Assembly (NCBI GenBank): GCA_947063875.1
Contig: CAMSTY010000007.1
Location: forward strand, 1-64,000
Reading direction: 5' to 3'
Source of the DNA: an uncultured bacterium
GTDB taxonomy: Bacteria; Bacillota; Clostridia; Lachnospirales; Lachnospiraceae
Length of the DNA: 64,000 bases
Position numbers and translations under genes: made by a program. This document shows positions 8,272 through 17,730 of the stretch, piece by piece; position 1 is the first letter of the stretch; each line of letters opens with the position of its first letter. The notes beneath the pieces were generated by a model. It searched no databases. It was not told the origin of the DNA and saw only the letters and a list, made by a program, of their open reading frames with translations.

Positions 8272-8482
8272 GGAAGAGCCAGGGCCAGGCAAGGTTCGGC
8301 TCCCGTTTCGGGTCAGCTGTCTCTAAGGGAAAAAGACGGCAGTCACGGTGAGACATTCTTACGCAGCCGTGTCTTCGCACGTTGCTGCTACTTCTACGGA
8401 TTCGTACAACTGCCGCCTTTTTCCCTAAGATACAGCAAGACCCTGCAAAAGTCGCCGAACCTTGCCTGACCCTGGCTCTTCC
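8272..8482. repeat. 211-nt two-stem inverted repeat (MITE-like or structured RNA)
   Basis: The outer arms 8272-8300 and 8454-8482 are 29 nt each with one mismatch. The inner arms 8316-8343 and 8409-8436 are 28 nt each with 25 matches. A ~65-nt apical region and two ~15-nt internal loops complete the fold. The plus strand has T6 at 8490-8495 shortly after the outer arm. No ORF in it has coding character. Two explanations fit: a miniature inverted-repeat element, or a long hairpin transcript with an end signal. The near-perfect stems argue against 6S RNA. Confidence 0.7.
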
Positions 8483-8527
8483 GGCGAAGTTTTTTGTGAT
8501 TGCTGGTTGTTGGTTTTGTTTTGTATG

Positions 8528-8560
8528 GTGTGTGCGTAGTGTGTGCATAGTATGTGCATA
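8528..8560 (+). repeat. three imperfect 11-bp tandem repeats
   Basis: GTGTGTGCGTA, GTGTGTGCATA and GTATGTGCATA follow each other without a gap in a G/T-rich stretch just after the large inverted repeat. Confidence 0.7.
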
Positions 8561-8591
8561 TTATGGGGGCGGGGATATCCAAAGAAAATAG

Positions 8592-8626
8592 AAGCCATTT
8601 TGCAGGATTAATCTGTGAAATGGCTT
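8592..8626 (+). terminator. hairpin with short T tail in intergenic region
   Basis: AAGCCATTT (8592-8600) pairs with AAATGGCTT (8618-8626), with CAG/CTG continuing the pairing inside the loop; TTTTAC overlaps the end. It is terminator-like but weak, and the transcript it would end is unknown. Confidence 0.4.
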
Positions 8627-8773
8627 TTACTGCCTTTTACAGCCTAAAGTTCCATCTGGGGGCCTGGAGATGCAGTCGGGTTTTGGCCTCCTTCATAAAA
8701 AGTTATCTTGCATAAAAGCAGGCCCAAAGGCAAATACTAAGGAAAAAGCCGACCAAATATCATGCGGCGGACC

Positions 8774-8846
8774 AGGGCGTGTTTGAAAATTTATTTCCGT
8801 AAACTGTGACGCACAGCTGGCGGAAAGCAATTTTCAAACATGCTCT
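8774..8846. repeat. 73-nt nested palindromic element upstream of tepA
   Basis: Outer arms AGGGCGTGTTTGAAAATT (8774-8791) and AATTTTCAAACATGCTCT (8829-8846) pair with two G-T or mismatch positions. Inside, TTTCCG (8794-8799) pairs with CGGAAA (8821-8826), and CTGTG ACG CACAG (8804-8816) forms the tip. It ends 18 nt before the tepA start codon. The layout is that of an intergenic palindromic (REP/MITE-like) unit or a strong leader hairpin. Confidence 0.75.
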
Positions 8847-8864
8847 AGAGAAAGGACGAAATAT

Positions 8865-9602
8865 ATGGAAGACGGGCACGTTAAAAAAACAGACAACAAC
8901 GAGAGAAAAAAAGAAGAGCGGGAACTGGAGCAGAAAGAGGATGAAAAACTGGAGGAATATGGCCAGCTGACACTGGAGAGCAATCAAGGAAGAAGGAAAA
9001 TACATCTGCTTTCCGTCATTGGCGAGGTGGAGGGCCATGAAAACCTTTCCGGCAATGCCAAGACGACAAAGTATGATCACGTGCTTCCGAAGCTGGCGGC
9101 TTTGGAGGATGACGATAGTATGGATGGGCTGCTGGTTCTTTTGAACACTTCTGGCGGGGACGTGGATGCAGGGCTGGCGATTGCGGAGATGATCGCTTCG
9201 CTGACGATGCCGACCGTATCCCTGGTTTTGGGCGGAAGCCATTCCATCGGGGTGCCACTGGCAGTATCTACGGATTATTCATTTATTGTTCCTACAGGGA
9301 CAATGATGATTCATCCGGTCCGTATGACGGGAATGGTTATCGGGGCTTCGCAGACTTATGAATATTTTAATATGATTCAGGATCGGATTTTAAGTTTTAT
9401 CAGTGTTCATTCCCAGATGGAGTACGATCAGGTAAAAGCCCTGATGCATAATACGAAAATGCTTACCCGCGATCTGGGAACCGTATTGGTGGGGGGTCAG
9501 GCCGTGAAGGAAGGGCTGATTGACGAGGTTGGAGGAATCCGGGAAGCGCTGCATAAACTCTATGCCTTGATTGATGAGCAGAAGATTTCCGCAACCCTGT
9601 AG
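8865..9602 (+). CDS. tepA: ClpP-family serine protease, TepA type
   Basis: 245 residues: a charged Lys/Glu-rich N-terminus (about 40 residues), then a ClpP/crotonase-fold protease. Catalytic features: GGSHSIGVPLAV holds the Ser nucleophile and MMIHPVRM the His; NTSGGDVDAGLAIAEMI is the conserved oxyanion segment. TepA of Bacillus subtilis (translocation-enhancing protein, YmfB) has the same layout and lies just upstream of spoIIIE, as here. It is probably a cytoplasmic protease acting without a Clp ATPase; the substrate is unknown. AAAGGA lies upstream of the ATG. Confidence 0.82.
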   Translation: MEDGHVKKTDNNERKKEERELEQKEDEKLEEYGQLTLESNQGRRKIHLLSVIGEVEGHENLSGNAKTTKYDHVLPKLAALEDDDSMDGLLVLLNTSGGDVDAGLAIAEMIASLTMPTVSLVLGGSHSIGVPLAVSTDYSFIVPTGTMMIHPVRMTGMVIGASQTYEYFNMIQDRILSFISVHSQMEYDQVKALMHNTKMLTRDLGTVLVGGQAVKEGLIDEVGGIREALHKLYALIDEQKISATL

Positions 9603-9631
9603 TTGCAATTCCTGCCATTTTTTTGTATACT
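9603..9631 (+). promoter_or_regulatory. promoter of the ftsK/spoIIIE gene
   Basis: TTGCAA (9603-9608), 17-nt spacer, TATACT (9626-9631), directly after the tepA stop codon. Confidence 0.6.
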
Positions 9632-9662
9632 ATCCTCATTGGAGAACAGGAGGCATAGATTC

Positions 9663-12600
9663 GTGGCAGCAACAACCAACAAGAAAGCGGCAGCCGGCAG
9701 CGCCGGAGGCAGGGCAAAAGGCGCCGGGAGCAGAGGCAACGCCAAAGGCAGGGCAAAAGGCGCCGGGAAAGCGGCGGCCACCGGAAAAGGAAGGAAAAAT
9801 ACTGCAGCTTCGGCGCCGGAGCCGGAGGATTTTATTGGTGCGGAGGTGCTGATTATTCTGTCTTTTGCCATTGCGGTGCTTTTGTTTTTGAGTAATTTTC
9901 ATTTGTGCGGTGTGGCCGGCAAATATCTGCGCATGTTTCAGTTAGGGATTTTCGGAATGGTGGGATTTATAGCCCCACTGCTTTTGTTTGTAGGGACCTG
10001 TTTCTACTTTTCCAATCAGGGGAACGCGACGGCGATGCGCAAGATGCTGGCATCCGCGGCATTGGTGCTGGCATTGTGCGCTTTGACGCAGCTTCTTTTG
10101 GGGAAACGGCCGGAGGATGGGACAGGGCTTATGGAGTATTACCGGATATCGTCGGAAAGCGGCACCGGGGGAGGCCTGGTCGGAGGCATCATCTGTGCCG
10201 CCCTGACGGCTGTTTTGGGCAATATCGGTACATTTCTGGTATTGATTGTCTGCCTGGCTATCAGTGCGGTCTGCATTACAGAACGTTCGCTGGTGAAAGC
10301 GGTAAAAAGACAGGGAGACGCGGCATACCGTTATGCCCGGGAGGATATGGAACGGCGCAGGGAACTGCAGGCGGAACGCAAGGAAGAACGGCGTCGTCTG
10401 CAGGCGGAGCAGAAGATACGGGGGGTAGATTTTACGGCAACCGATTTTTCTGCACAGGAGCATGATGACGGCAATGGCCCATATGAGGAATATGAGGCAT
10501 ATACGGATGCGGATTCGGCCGCAGAAGCTTTTGACGAACCGGCCGCCGTGGCGGATGAGGGACTGAAGGAAGCGGCTTTGCCGGAAAAACTGCCGGACAA
10601 GAAATCTTCTGAACCGGAACCAGCCGTGGACCCGGCGGATGTTTTTACTGGTAAGATTAACATGTCGTCTGACTGCATAAGCGAGGAGGGCGTCCCCTTT
10701 GAGGCGGATGAGGTGCTTTCGCCGGCAGAGTCGGCGCAGCGTCTGGTGGCGGAGGGGATTTCCCATCTGAACGATTACGATGGGACGTTTGGCCGCCCGG
10801 TTGAGCCGCCGTCGTTTCCCAGGCCGGCGTCCGAGCCGTCGTTTTGCGGATTGGCAGAGGCGTTGGAAGAATCTGTGGCAAGGATAGAAAAGCCGGAAGC
10901 AGATTTGCCAGGAATGCCGCAGGAGAGTATGCGTCAGCAGGCGCAAGCCGGGGAAGATGGCCAGGAGGAGTACAGCCAGGAGGAAGACAGCCGGGAGGAG
11001 GATTCCTACAGGCTCCGGCCGATTCGTCTGGCATCACCAATGTCTCAATATGAGGAGGCGGCGGATGAGATTTTCATGGATGAGATGACGGTGACGGACC
11101 GGGAAAGGGCAGTATATGGAGAAGAACCGGAGCCGCCCGCAGCCGCACCGGTGGTCCGTTATCGGGCAGGAATGCAGGAGGAGCCTGGTGAGCAGGAACT
11201 GCCAGAGGAGGCGGAGGATACCGAAGATATCGGAAGTATTGAGGATGCCAGAGAGATCGAAGGTGCCAGAGGCATTGAAGATGCCAGAGGGATCGAAGGT
11301 GCCAGAGGCATTGAAGGCATTAGAGGGATCGAAGGCGTCAGAGGGATCGAAGGCGTCAGAGGCATTGAGGGTGCCGGAGATATTGAAGATGTCAGAGATG
11401 CCTGGGATGGCAAAGAAACCTATGAGGATGAAGGAGCCGGGCCGGAGATCGGAAAGACAGATTTTGTGGTTCCCAGAGAGACAAAACGGGTGGTGACAGC
11501 TTCCGGAAAGGTGATTGAAAGCGATACGGAGGCGTTACATAAAAAACTGGAGGCAAAAAGGCAGGAGGCAAAAGAATCCGGAGAAGTCAGCGTGCAGCAG
11601 CAGATTCAGCAAAAACAGGAGCAGCCGAAAAAAGAATATGTATTTCCTCCGGTTACTTTGCTGAAGAGAGGCAATCTGCTGTCCGCGGCCGGTTCCCAGC
11701 AGGAATATAAGGATACAGCGGTTAAACTGCAGCAGACTTTGCGGGACTTCGGCGTCGGCGTGACCGTGACGAATATCAGCTGCGGGCCGTCGGTAACCCG
11801 TTATGAACTGCATCCGGAACAGGGGGTCAAGGTCAGCAAGATCGTGGGTCTGGCGGATGACATCAAATTGAGCCTGGCAGCCGCCGATATCCGCATTGAG
11901 GCGCCGATTCCCGGAAAATCCGCAGTGGGGATTGAGGTGCCGAACAAGGAAAACACTACAGTATATTTAAGAGAACTTCTGGAGTCGGAAGCATTTCGGA
12001 GTCATCCATCCCGTATGGCCTTTGCAGTAGGAAAGGATATCGGAGGGCAGGTGGTAGTCACAGACATTGCCAAGATGCCTCATCTTCTGATTGCCGGAGC
12101 GACGGGTTCCGGGAAATCGGTCTGTATCAATACTCTGATTATGAGTATTTTGTTCAAGTCAAGTCCGGAAGACGTGAAATTGATTATGGTGGACCCCAAA
12201 GTGGTGGAATTGAGCGTATACAATGGCATTCCTCATCTGCTGATTCCGGTGGTGACAGATCCGAAGAAGGCCTCAGGAGCGCTGAACTGGGCGGTGGCAG
12301 AGATGCAGGATCGTTATCAGAAGTTCGCGGAGTGTAATGTGCGGAACCTGAGCGGATATAATGCCCGGATTGACAGTTTAGGAGACGTGCCGGAACAGGA
12401 AAGGCCAAAGAAGATGCCGCAGATTGTGATTATCGTGGACGAATTGGCAGACCTGATGATGGTGGCGCCCGGAGAGGTCGAGGATGCGATCTGCCGCCTG
12501 GCGCAGCTGGCGCGTGCGGCGGGGATTCATCTGGTGATTGCGACCCAGAGGCCGTCGGTCAATGTAATTACAGGCCTGATCAAGGCGAATGTACCCTCCA

Positions 12601-13103
12601 GGATCGCATTTTCCGTATCTTCAGGAGTGGATTCGCGGACGATTATTGACATGTATGGGGCGGAAAAGCTGCTGGGCAAGGGAGATATGCTGTTCTTCCC
12701 GTCAGGGATTCCTAAGCCGCAGCGGGTGCAGGGAGCGTTTGTCTCAGATTCGGAAGTGCAGAAGGTGGTGGAATTCCTTACCGAACAGGGCCTGTCCGCC
12801 GAGTATGACCCGGATGTGGAGAAAAAGATGAACACGGCTCCGGCCGGAGGGGCAGCAGGTGGAAATGGCGGCAATGATGGGAGGGATGATTACTTTGAGC
12901 GGGCCGGCAGGTTTATCATTGAGAAGGACAAGGCCTCCATCGGCATGCTGCAGCGGATGTTTAAGATCGGATTCAACCGGGCAGCCCGGATTATGGATCA
13001 GCTGGCGGAAGCCGGTGTGGTTGGAGATGAGGAAGGAACAAAACCCAGAAAGATTCTGATTACGATGGAAGAATTTGAGGAGTTGCTGGCAGACAGAGAG
13101 TAA
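9663..13103 (+). CDS. FtsK/SpoIIIE-family DNA translocase with long repeat-bearing linker
   Basis: 1146 residues from the GTG at 9663, which has AGGAGG 9 nt upstream; an in-frame ATG at 9603 lies on the promoter and was rejected. Order: a basic Gly/Ala/Lys-rich tail (~45 residues), four membrane segments (to about residue 210), a very long acidic linker (about 230-640), then the motor with Walker A GATGSGKS near residue 812, Walker [11 protein letters not shown], and a C-terminal gamma winged-helix domain ([20 protein letters not shown]). The enzyme is a hexameric pump that moves chromosomes through the division or sporulation septum. Most FtsK/SpoIIIE proteins of this group are 750-900 residues; the extra length is the linker, which contains nine hexapeptide repeats. 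Confidence 0.93.
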   Translation: MAATTNKKAAAGSAGGRAKGAGSRGNAKGRAKGAGKAAATGKGRKNTAASAPEPEDFIGAEVLIILSFAIAVLLFLSNFHLCGVAGKYLRMFQLGIFGMVGFIAPLLLFVGTCFYFSNQGNATAMRKMLASAALVLALCALTQLLLGKRPEDGTGLMEYYRISSESGTGGGLVGGIICAALTAVLGNIGTFLVLIVCLAISAVCITERSLVKAVKRQGDAAYRYAREDMERRRELQAERKEERRRLQAEQKIRGVDFTATDFSAQEHDDGNGPYEEYEAYTDADSAAEAFDEPAAVADEGLKEAALPEKLPDKKSSEPEPAVDPADVFTGKINMSSDCISEEGVPFEADEVLSPAESAQRLVAEGISHLNDYDGTFGRPVEPPSFPRPASEPSFCGLAEALEESVARIEKPEADLPGMPQESMRQQAQAGEDGQEEYSQEEDSREEDSYRLRPIRLASPMSQYEEAADEIFMDEMTVTDRERAVYGEEPEPPAAAPVVRYRAGMQEEPGEQELPEEAEDTEDIGSIEDAREIEGARGIEDARGIEGARGIEGIRGIEGVRGIEGVRGIEGAGDIEDVRDAWDGKETYEDEGAGPEIGKTDFVVPRETKRVVTASGKVIESDTEALHKKLEAKRQEAKESGEVSVQQQIQQKQEQPKKEYVFPPVTLLKRGNLLSAAGSQQEYKDTAVKLQQTLRDFGVGVTVTNISCGPSVTRYELHPEQGVKVSKIVGLADDIKLSLAAADIRIEAPIPGKSAVGIEVPNKENTTVYLRELLESEAFRSHPSRMAFAVGKDIGGQVVVTDIAKMPHLLIAGATGSGKSVCINTLIMSILFKSSPEDVKLIMVDPKVVELSVYNGIPHLLIPVVTDPKKASGALNWAVAEMQDRYQKFAECNVRNLSGYNARIDSLGDVPEQERPKKMPQIVIIVDELADLMMVAPGEVEDAICRLAQLARAAGIHLVIATQRPSVNVITGLIKANVPSRIAFSVSSGVDSRTIIDMYGAEKLLGKGDMLFFPSGIPKPQRVQGAFVSDSEVQKVVEFLTEQGLSAEYDPDVEKKMNTAPAGGAAGGNGGNDGRDDYFERAGRFIIEKDKASIGMLQRMFKIGFNRAARIMDQLAEAGVVGDEEGTKPRKILITMEEFEELLADRE
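11238..11399 (+). repeat. nine 18-bp tandem repeats inside ftsK/spoIIIE
   Basis: Nine in-frame 18-bp units encode variants of the hexapeptide Ile-Glu-Gly/Asp-Ala/Val-Arg-Gly. Each unit starts ATTGA or ATCGA. Units differ by a few bases, so the array is not brand new. It lies in the linker between the membrane and motor domains. Confidence 0.9.
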
Positions 13104-13142
13104 CCGGTGGAAAACCCAAGAATATATGAGGAGGAAACGGAG

Positions 13143-14813
13143 ATGAAGACAGATATTCAGATTGCGCAGGAAGCCACAATGAAACCCGTACAGCAGGTTG
13201 CAGCCGCATACGCCATAGAGGAGGAAGACCTGGAACTGTACGGAAAGTACAAGGCAAAGCTTACCGATGAACTGTGGCAGAAGGTGAAAGGCAACCGGGA
13301 TGGAAAGCTGGTGCTGGTGACGGCGATTAACCCAACGCCTGCCGGAGAGGGAAAGACGACGACCAGCATCGGCCTGGCAGATGCGCTCAGCCGGCTGGGA
13401 AAAAAGACCATGTTGGCGTTGCGGGAGCCGTCGCTTGGGCCATGCTTCGGCATCAAGGGAGGGGCGGCCGGGGGCGGCTATGCCCAGGTAGTGCCGATGG
13501 AAGACTTAAATCTGCACTTCACCGGAGATTTCCATGCGATTACTTCTGCCAACAACTTGCTGGCAGCATTGCTTGACAACCATATCCAGCAGGGAAATGC
13601 CCTGCAGATTGACACCAGGCAGGTGCTCTGGAAACGTTGTATGGATATGAACGACCGGGCATTGCGCAATATTGTGGTGGGACTTGGCGCCAAGGCGGAC
13701 GGAGTGGTGCGGGAGGATCATTTTGTGATTACCGTGGCATCCGAGATTATGGCGATTTTGTGCCTGGCAAATGATATGAAGGACCTGAAAGAGCGGCTGG
13801 GACGAATTATCGTTGCATATAATTATGCAGGAGAGCCGGTGACGGCAGCGCAGCTGAATGCGGTAGGGGCTATGGCAGCGTTGTTAAAAGATGCCATTAA
13901 GCCGAATCTGATTCAGACTCTGGAGCATACCGGGGCGCTGGTTCACGGAGGCCCCTTTGCCAATATTGCCCATGGCTGCAACAGTGTCCGTGCCACAAAG
14001 ACAGCCCTGAAACTGGCGGATATTGTGGTGACAGAGGCCGGATTCGGTGCGGATCTCGGAGCAGAGAAGTTTTTGGATATCAAGTGCCGGATGGCCGGCT
14101 TAAAACCGGATGCAGTGGTGCTGGTGGCGACGGTCCGCGCTCTGAAATATAACGGCGGTGTGCCAAAGACAGAACTGGGGACCGAGAATCTTGAGGCTTT
14201 GGATAGGGGCATTGTCAATCTGGAGAAGCATATTGAGAATATCCAGAAATACGGGGTGCCGGTGGTAGTGACCCTGAATTCCTTTACCAGCGACACGGAG
14301 GCAGAGTATGAAAGAATCCGCCGTTTCTGCGAGGAACGAGGGTGTGAATTTGCCCTGTCGGAGGTATGGGCCAAAGGCGGCGAGGGCGGTGAGGCGCTGG
14401 CAGGAAAGGTGCTGGATACCCTGGAGCACAAAACGAGCAGCTATCATCCGATTTATCCGGATGAGATGAGCCTGAAGGAAAAGGTTCATACGGTGGCAAC
14501 GGAGATTTATGGCGCGGACGGCGTCAGCTATGCGCCGGCGGCGGCGAAATCCATGGCGCGTATTGAGGAAATGGGTTTTGGCAATCTGCCTGTCTGTATG
14601 GCAAAGACACAGTATTCCTTGTCGGACGATCAGAACAAGCTGGGAAGGCCGTCGGGTTTTACCATCAATGTAAGAGACGTGTATGTGTCTGCAGGCGCCG
14701 GGTTTGTGGTGGTGCTGACAGGCGCGATCATGACCATGCCGGGACTTCCCAAAAAGCCGGCGGCAGATGGCATCGATGTGAATGACGAAGGAAAAATCAC
14801 CGGATTGTTCTGA
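13143..14813 (+). CDS. fhs: formate--tetrahydrofolate ligase
   Basis: 556 residues from the ATG with AGGAGG 8 nt upstream, the standard length; an in-frame ATG at 13107 would add 12 residues that do not fit the family. It makes 10-formyl-THF from formate, THF and ATP, feeding purine synthesis, formyl-Met-tRNA and possibly a Wood-Ljungdahl methyl branch. Visible: P-loop [18 protein letters not shown], the [20 protein letters not shown] segment, [18 protein letters not shown] and [13 protein letters not shown]. Cytoplasmic. Confidence 0.97.
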   Translation: MKTDIQIAQEATMKPVQQVAAAYAIEEEDLELYGKYKAKLTDELWQKVKGNRDGKLVLVTAINPTPAGEGKTTTSIGLADALSRLGKKTMLALREPSLGPCFGIKGGAAGGGYAQVVPMEDLNLHFTGDFHAITSANNLLAALLDNHIQQGNALQIDTRQVLWKRCMDMNDRALRNIVVGLGAKADGVVREDHFVITVASEIMAILCLANDMKDLKERLGRIIVAYNYAGEPVTAAQLNAVGAMAALLKDAIKPNLIQTLEHTGALVHGGPFANIAHGCNSVRATKTALKLADIVVTEAGFGADLGAEKFLDIKCRMAGLKPDAVVLVATVRALKYNGGVPKTELGTENLEALDRGIVNLEKHIENIQKYGVPVVVTLNSFTSDTEAEYERIRRFCEERGCEFALSEVWAKGGEGGEALAGKVLDTLEHKTSSYHPIYPDEMSLKEKVHTVATEIYGADGVSYAPAAAKSMARIEEMGFGNLPVCMAKTQYSLSDDQNKLGRPSGFTINVRDVYVSAGAGFVVVLTGAIMTMPGLPKKPAADGIDVNDEGKITGLF

Positions 14814-14837
14814 CAAAAAGCGAAGCAGGAGGATGCT

Positions 14838-16325
14838 ATGTTAAAGGATTGGCTGGGCGGCCTTTTATATGAGCGGATACAGGGAAGTCTTGAGGTGGAA
14901 GTGAACGAGGTGGTTTTCGATTCCAGAAAGGCGGCGCCGGGGTGTGTGTTTGTCTGCATGACAGGGACACGGGTGGATTCCCATACGTTTATCCCACAGG
15001 TACTAAAGAGCGGGTGCCGGGTGCTGGTGGTAGAACGGCCGGTTACGGTTCCGCTTGACGTTACGGTTCTTCTGGTGAAGCAGGGGCGGGAGGCGCTGGC
15101 GCATTTATCAGCCGCCCGCTTTGGGTACCCGTCAAGAAAACTGCTGATGATCGGAATTACGGGAACAAAGGGGAAGACGACAAGCGCGCATATGGTGCGG
15201 GCGATTCTGGAAGCGTCCGGCAGAAAGGCGGGGATTATCGGTACAAACGGAGTTTCTTTTGGAGAAGAACATTATCCTACGGTAAACACGACGCCGGAAT
15301 CCTACGAACTGCATCGTTATTTTGCCCGGATGGCAGAGGCAGGCTGCAGATGCTGTGTGATGGAGGTGTCTTCCCAGGCGCTAAAAATGTGCCGGGTGGC
15401 CGGGATTACCTTTGATTATGCGGTGTTTACCAATATTTCTCCCGATCATATCGGAAAAGATGAGCATGCGGATTTTGAGGAATACCTGTACTATAAAAAG
15501 CAGATTTTCAGACAGAGCCGGTTTGCTCTTGTCAATGTGGATGATGAACATATAAAAGAAATCGTGAGAGATATTCCCTGCCCCTGGGAGAGTTTCGGGT
15601 TGACGCATACGGCAGATTACCACGCAAAGGGGATTCACTATGTCTCCGGGCCTGATTTTATCGGTCTTGAATTCGCGATTCACAGGGCCCAAAATGAGGA
15701 GGAGCCGATCCCGGTACGGGTAAACATTCCTGGAAGATTTAATGTCAGCAATGCGCTGGCGGCCTCCGCCGTGTGCCTGAAGGCGGGCGTGAAAAGGGAG
15801 GAATTGTGCCATGCCCTGGAACGTCTGAAGCTGGATGGGCGGATGGAGATTGTCCATACCTCAGAGAGATGCAGCGTCATTGTGGATTATGCCCATAATG
15901 CGGTCAGCATGGAGAGTCTGCTGGATACCCTGCGGGAGTACCGGCCGAAACGCCTGGTGTGTGTGTTCGGGTGCGGCGGAAACCGCTCCAAGGACCGGCG
16001 TTATTCTATGGGCGAGATCGCCGGAAAGAAGGCGGATTTCTCGATTATCACGGCGGATAATTCCCGGTTTGAGCGGGTGGAGGATATTTTGGCGGACATC
16101 CGGGGAAGCATTGAAAAAACCGGCGGCAGATTTATCGAGATTTTGGACCGGCGGGAGGCGATTGCCTACAGCATTGTCCATGCCCAAAAAGGGGATATGA
16201 TTGCAATTATCGGAAAAGGGCATGAAGATTATCAGGAGATTGAAGGCGTGCGTTATCCATTCCTGGATCGGGCTGTGGTGCAGGAAGTGGTGGCAGGTTT
16301 AGAAAACGCTCCCGGGGAGGGATAA
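14838..16325 (+). CDS. murE: UDP-MurNAc-tripeptide synthetase MurE
   Basis: 495 residues with three Mur-ligase domains. It adds the third amino acid, probably meso-diaminopimelate, to UDP-MurNAc-L-Ala-D-Glu. Visible: ATP loop GITGTKGKTTSAHM, TTPESYELHRYF, MEVSSQALKM and the C-terminal GKGHEDYQ. The amino-acid selecting motif, DNPR in DAP enzymes, reads DNSR here; the Arg that contacts DAP is kept while Pro is Ser. GAAGCAGGAGG precedes the ATG. It is followed after 4 nt by murF. Confidence 0.92.
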   Translation: MLKDWLGGLLYERIQGSLEVEVNEVVFDSRKAAPGCVFVCMTGTRVDSHTFIPQVLKSGCRVLVVERPVTVPLDVTVLLVKQGREALAHLSAARFGYPSRKLLMIGITGTKGKTTSAHMVRAILEASGRKAGIIGTNGVSFGEEHYPTVNTTPESYELHRYFARMAEAGCRCCVMEVSSQALKMCRVAGITFDYAVFTNISPDHIGKDEHADFEEYLYYKKQIFRQSRFALVNVDDEHIKEIVRDIPCPWESFGLTHTADYHAKGIHYVSGPDFIGLEFAIHRAQNEEEPIPVRVNIPGRFNVSNALAASAVCLKAGVKREELCHALERLKLDGRMEIVHTSERCSVIVDYAHNAVSMESLLDTLREYRPKRLVCVFGCGGNRSKDRRYSMGEIAGKKADFSIITADNSRFERVEDILADIRGSIEKTGGRFIEILDRREAIAYSIVHAQKGDMIAIIGKGHEDYQEIEGVRYPFLDRAVVQEVVAGLENAPGEG

Positions 16326-16329
16326 AAGT

Positions 16330-17694
16330 ATGGAACGGATGACAGTAAAAGAGATTGTGGAAGCAACCGGAGGAAGGCTTTTGTGCGGGGAGGAGGGGAC
16401 GCCCTTAAACCGGATCAGCACGGATTCACAGACGATACAGGGTGGGGAATTGTTTGTACCGCTGGTAGGAGAGCGTGTGGATGCGCACCGGTTTATCAGG
16501 CAGGCGCTGGATGCGGGGGCGGCAGCCACCCTGACAGCCGAACATGACGCCATGGAGGATATTCATCCCTGGATTCGGGTGGAGGATACGAAAAAGGCTT
16601 TGCAGGCGATCGGTTCCTATTGCCGGGGACGTCTTAAGCTTCCGCTGGTAGGCATTACCGGGAGTGTGGGCAAGACGACTACCCGGGAGATGATTGCCGC
16701 CGCATTGTCCGCCGGGTTTCGTGTGTTTAAAACTCCGGGCAACAAAAACAGCCAGGTAGGGTTGCCGATCACCTTGTCTGAAATCAGCGAAAAAGACGAG
16801 ATCGGCGTGTTGGAACTGGGCATGAGCATGCCTGGGGAACTGACGGTGATCGCCCGGATTGCCCAGGTGGAACTGGCGGTGATCACCAATGTGGGGGTGA
16901 CCCATATCGAGCAGCTGGGAAGCCAGGAGAATATCTACCGGGAGAAAATGACGATTCAGGACGGTCTGAAAGAGGGGGGGACCCTGCTGCTTAACGGGGA
17001 TGACCCGATGCTGTGCCAGACGAAAGCAAAAGACGGCTGCAGAACCATTTACTACGGGACCGGAGAGAATTGCGACTACCGGGCGAAAGAGATTCGTCTG
17101 GAGGACGGCTGCCCGGTGTTTACGGCAGCCTGCAAAGGGCAGCAGGTTTTGGTACGCTTAAAGGTTATGGGACGCCACCATGTCGGCAATGCCATGGCTG
17201 CGTTGGCAATCGCGCACTTGTATGGGGTCTCTCTGGAGAAAGCGGCGGAAAAGCTGGGCGAATATACCGGCTTTCAGGGGCGGCAGCAGACATTTGTACG
17301 AAACGGCGTAACCATCATTGATGACACTTACAACGCAAGCCCGGTTTCCATGCTGGCGGCGCTGGAAGTGCTGGAATCCATGAGCAAGGCAAAAAGGCGT
17401 CTGGCGGTGCTGGCAGATATGAAAGAACTGGGGCCGGAGGCAAAACATTTCCACCGGGAGATCGGAGAATGGCTGCAGCGGCATCCTGTCGAGATGGTGT
17501 TTACTTTGGGCGAACTTTCTTCGGTGATTGAGGCAGGAGAATCGTGCCTGCATTTTGAGACGGGGGATCAGAATGGCTTGTATGAAAAGCTGACAGAGAT
17601 CCTGCGGCCTGGTGACTGCGTGCTTTTAAAGGGTTCCAACAGTATGAAGCTGGGAGAGGTGGCAAAACGCCTGATCGGGGAAGACGGGAAGTGA
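16330..17694 (+). CDS. murF: UDP-MurNAc-pentapeptide synthetase MurF
   Basis: 454 residues. It joins D-Ala-D-Ala to the UDP-MurNAc-tripeptide, completing the cytoplasmic peptidoglycan precursor. Visible: ATP loop GITGSVGKTTTREMIAAAL, ELGMSMPGEL, TNVGVTHIEQLGSQENI and IDDTYNASPVSMLAAL. It lies 4 nt after murE, with the GGGAGGGAT ribosome site inside the murE end, so the two are cotranscribed and probably coupled. Confidence 0.96.
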   Translation: MERMTVKEIVEATGGRLLCGEEGTPLNRISTDSQTIQGGELFVPLVGERVDAHRFIRQALDAGAAATLTAEHDAMEDIHPWIRVEDTKKALQAIGSYCRGRLKLPLVGITGSVGKTTTREMIAAALSAGFRVFKTPGNKNSQVGLPITLSEISEKDEIGVLELGMSMPGELTVIARIAQVELAVITNVGVTHIEQLGSQENIYREKMTIQDGLKEGGTLLLNGDDPMLCQTKAKDGCRTIYYGTGENCDYRAKEIRLEDGCPVFTAACKGQQVLVRLKVMGRHHVGNAMAALAIAHLYGVSLEKAAEKLGEYTGFQGRQQTFVRNGVTIIDDTYNASPVSMLAALEVLESMSKAKRRLAVLADMKELGPEAKHFHREIGEWLQRHPVEMVFTLGELSSVIEAGESCLHFETGDQNGLYEKLTEILRPGDCVLLKGSNSMKLGEVAKRLIGEDGK

Positions 17695-17730
17695 ACGCCC
17701 CTGGCGGACAAGATGCGGACAGGAGAGAAT

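Noticed and set aside
8272..8482. 6S RNA or retron RNA
   Set aside because: The stems are too long and too perfect for 6S RNA, and there is no reverse transcriptase nearby for a retron.
8031..8591. Several 60-116 codon frames on both strands
   Set aside because: They cross the YjfB-like gene or the long inverted repeat; none has a ribosome site with a sensible composition.
9942..10946. 334-codon frame on the minus strand
   Set aside because: Antisense to the FtsK/SpoIIIE N-terminus; unusual Arg/His content and no start signal.
11238..11399. CRISPR-like array
   Set aside because: The 18-bp units are directly contiguous, in frame and without spacers: a coding minisatellite.
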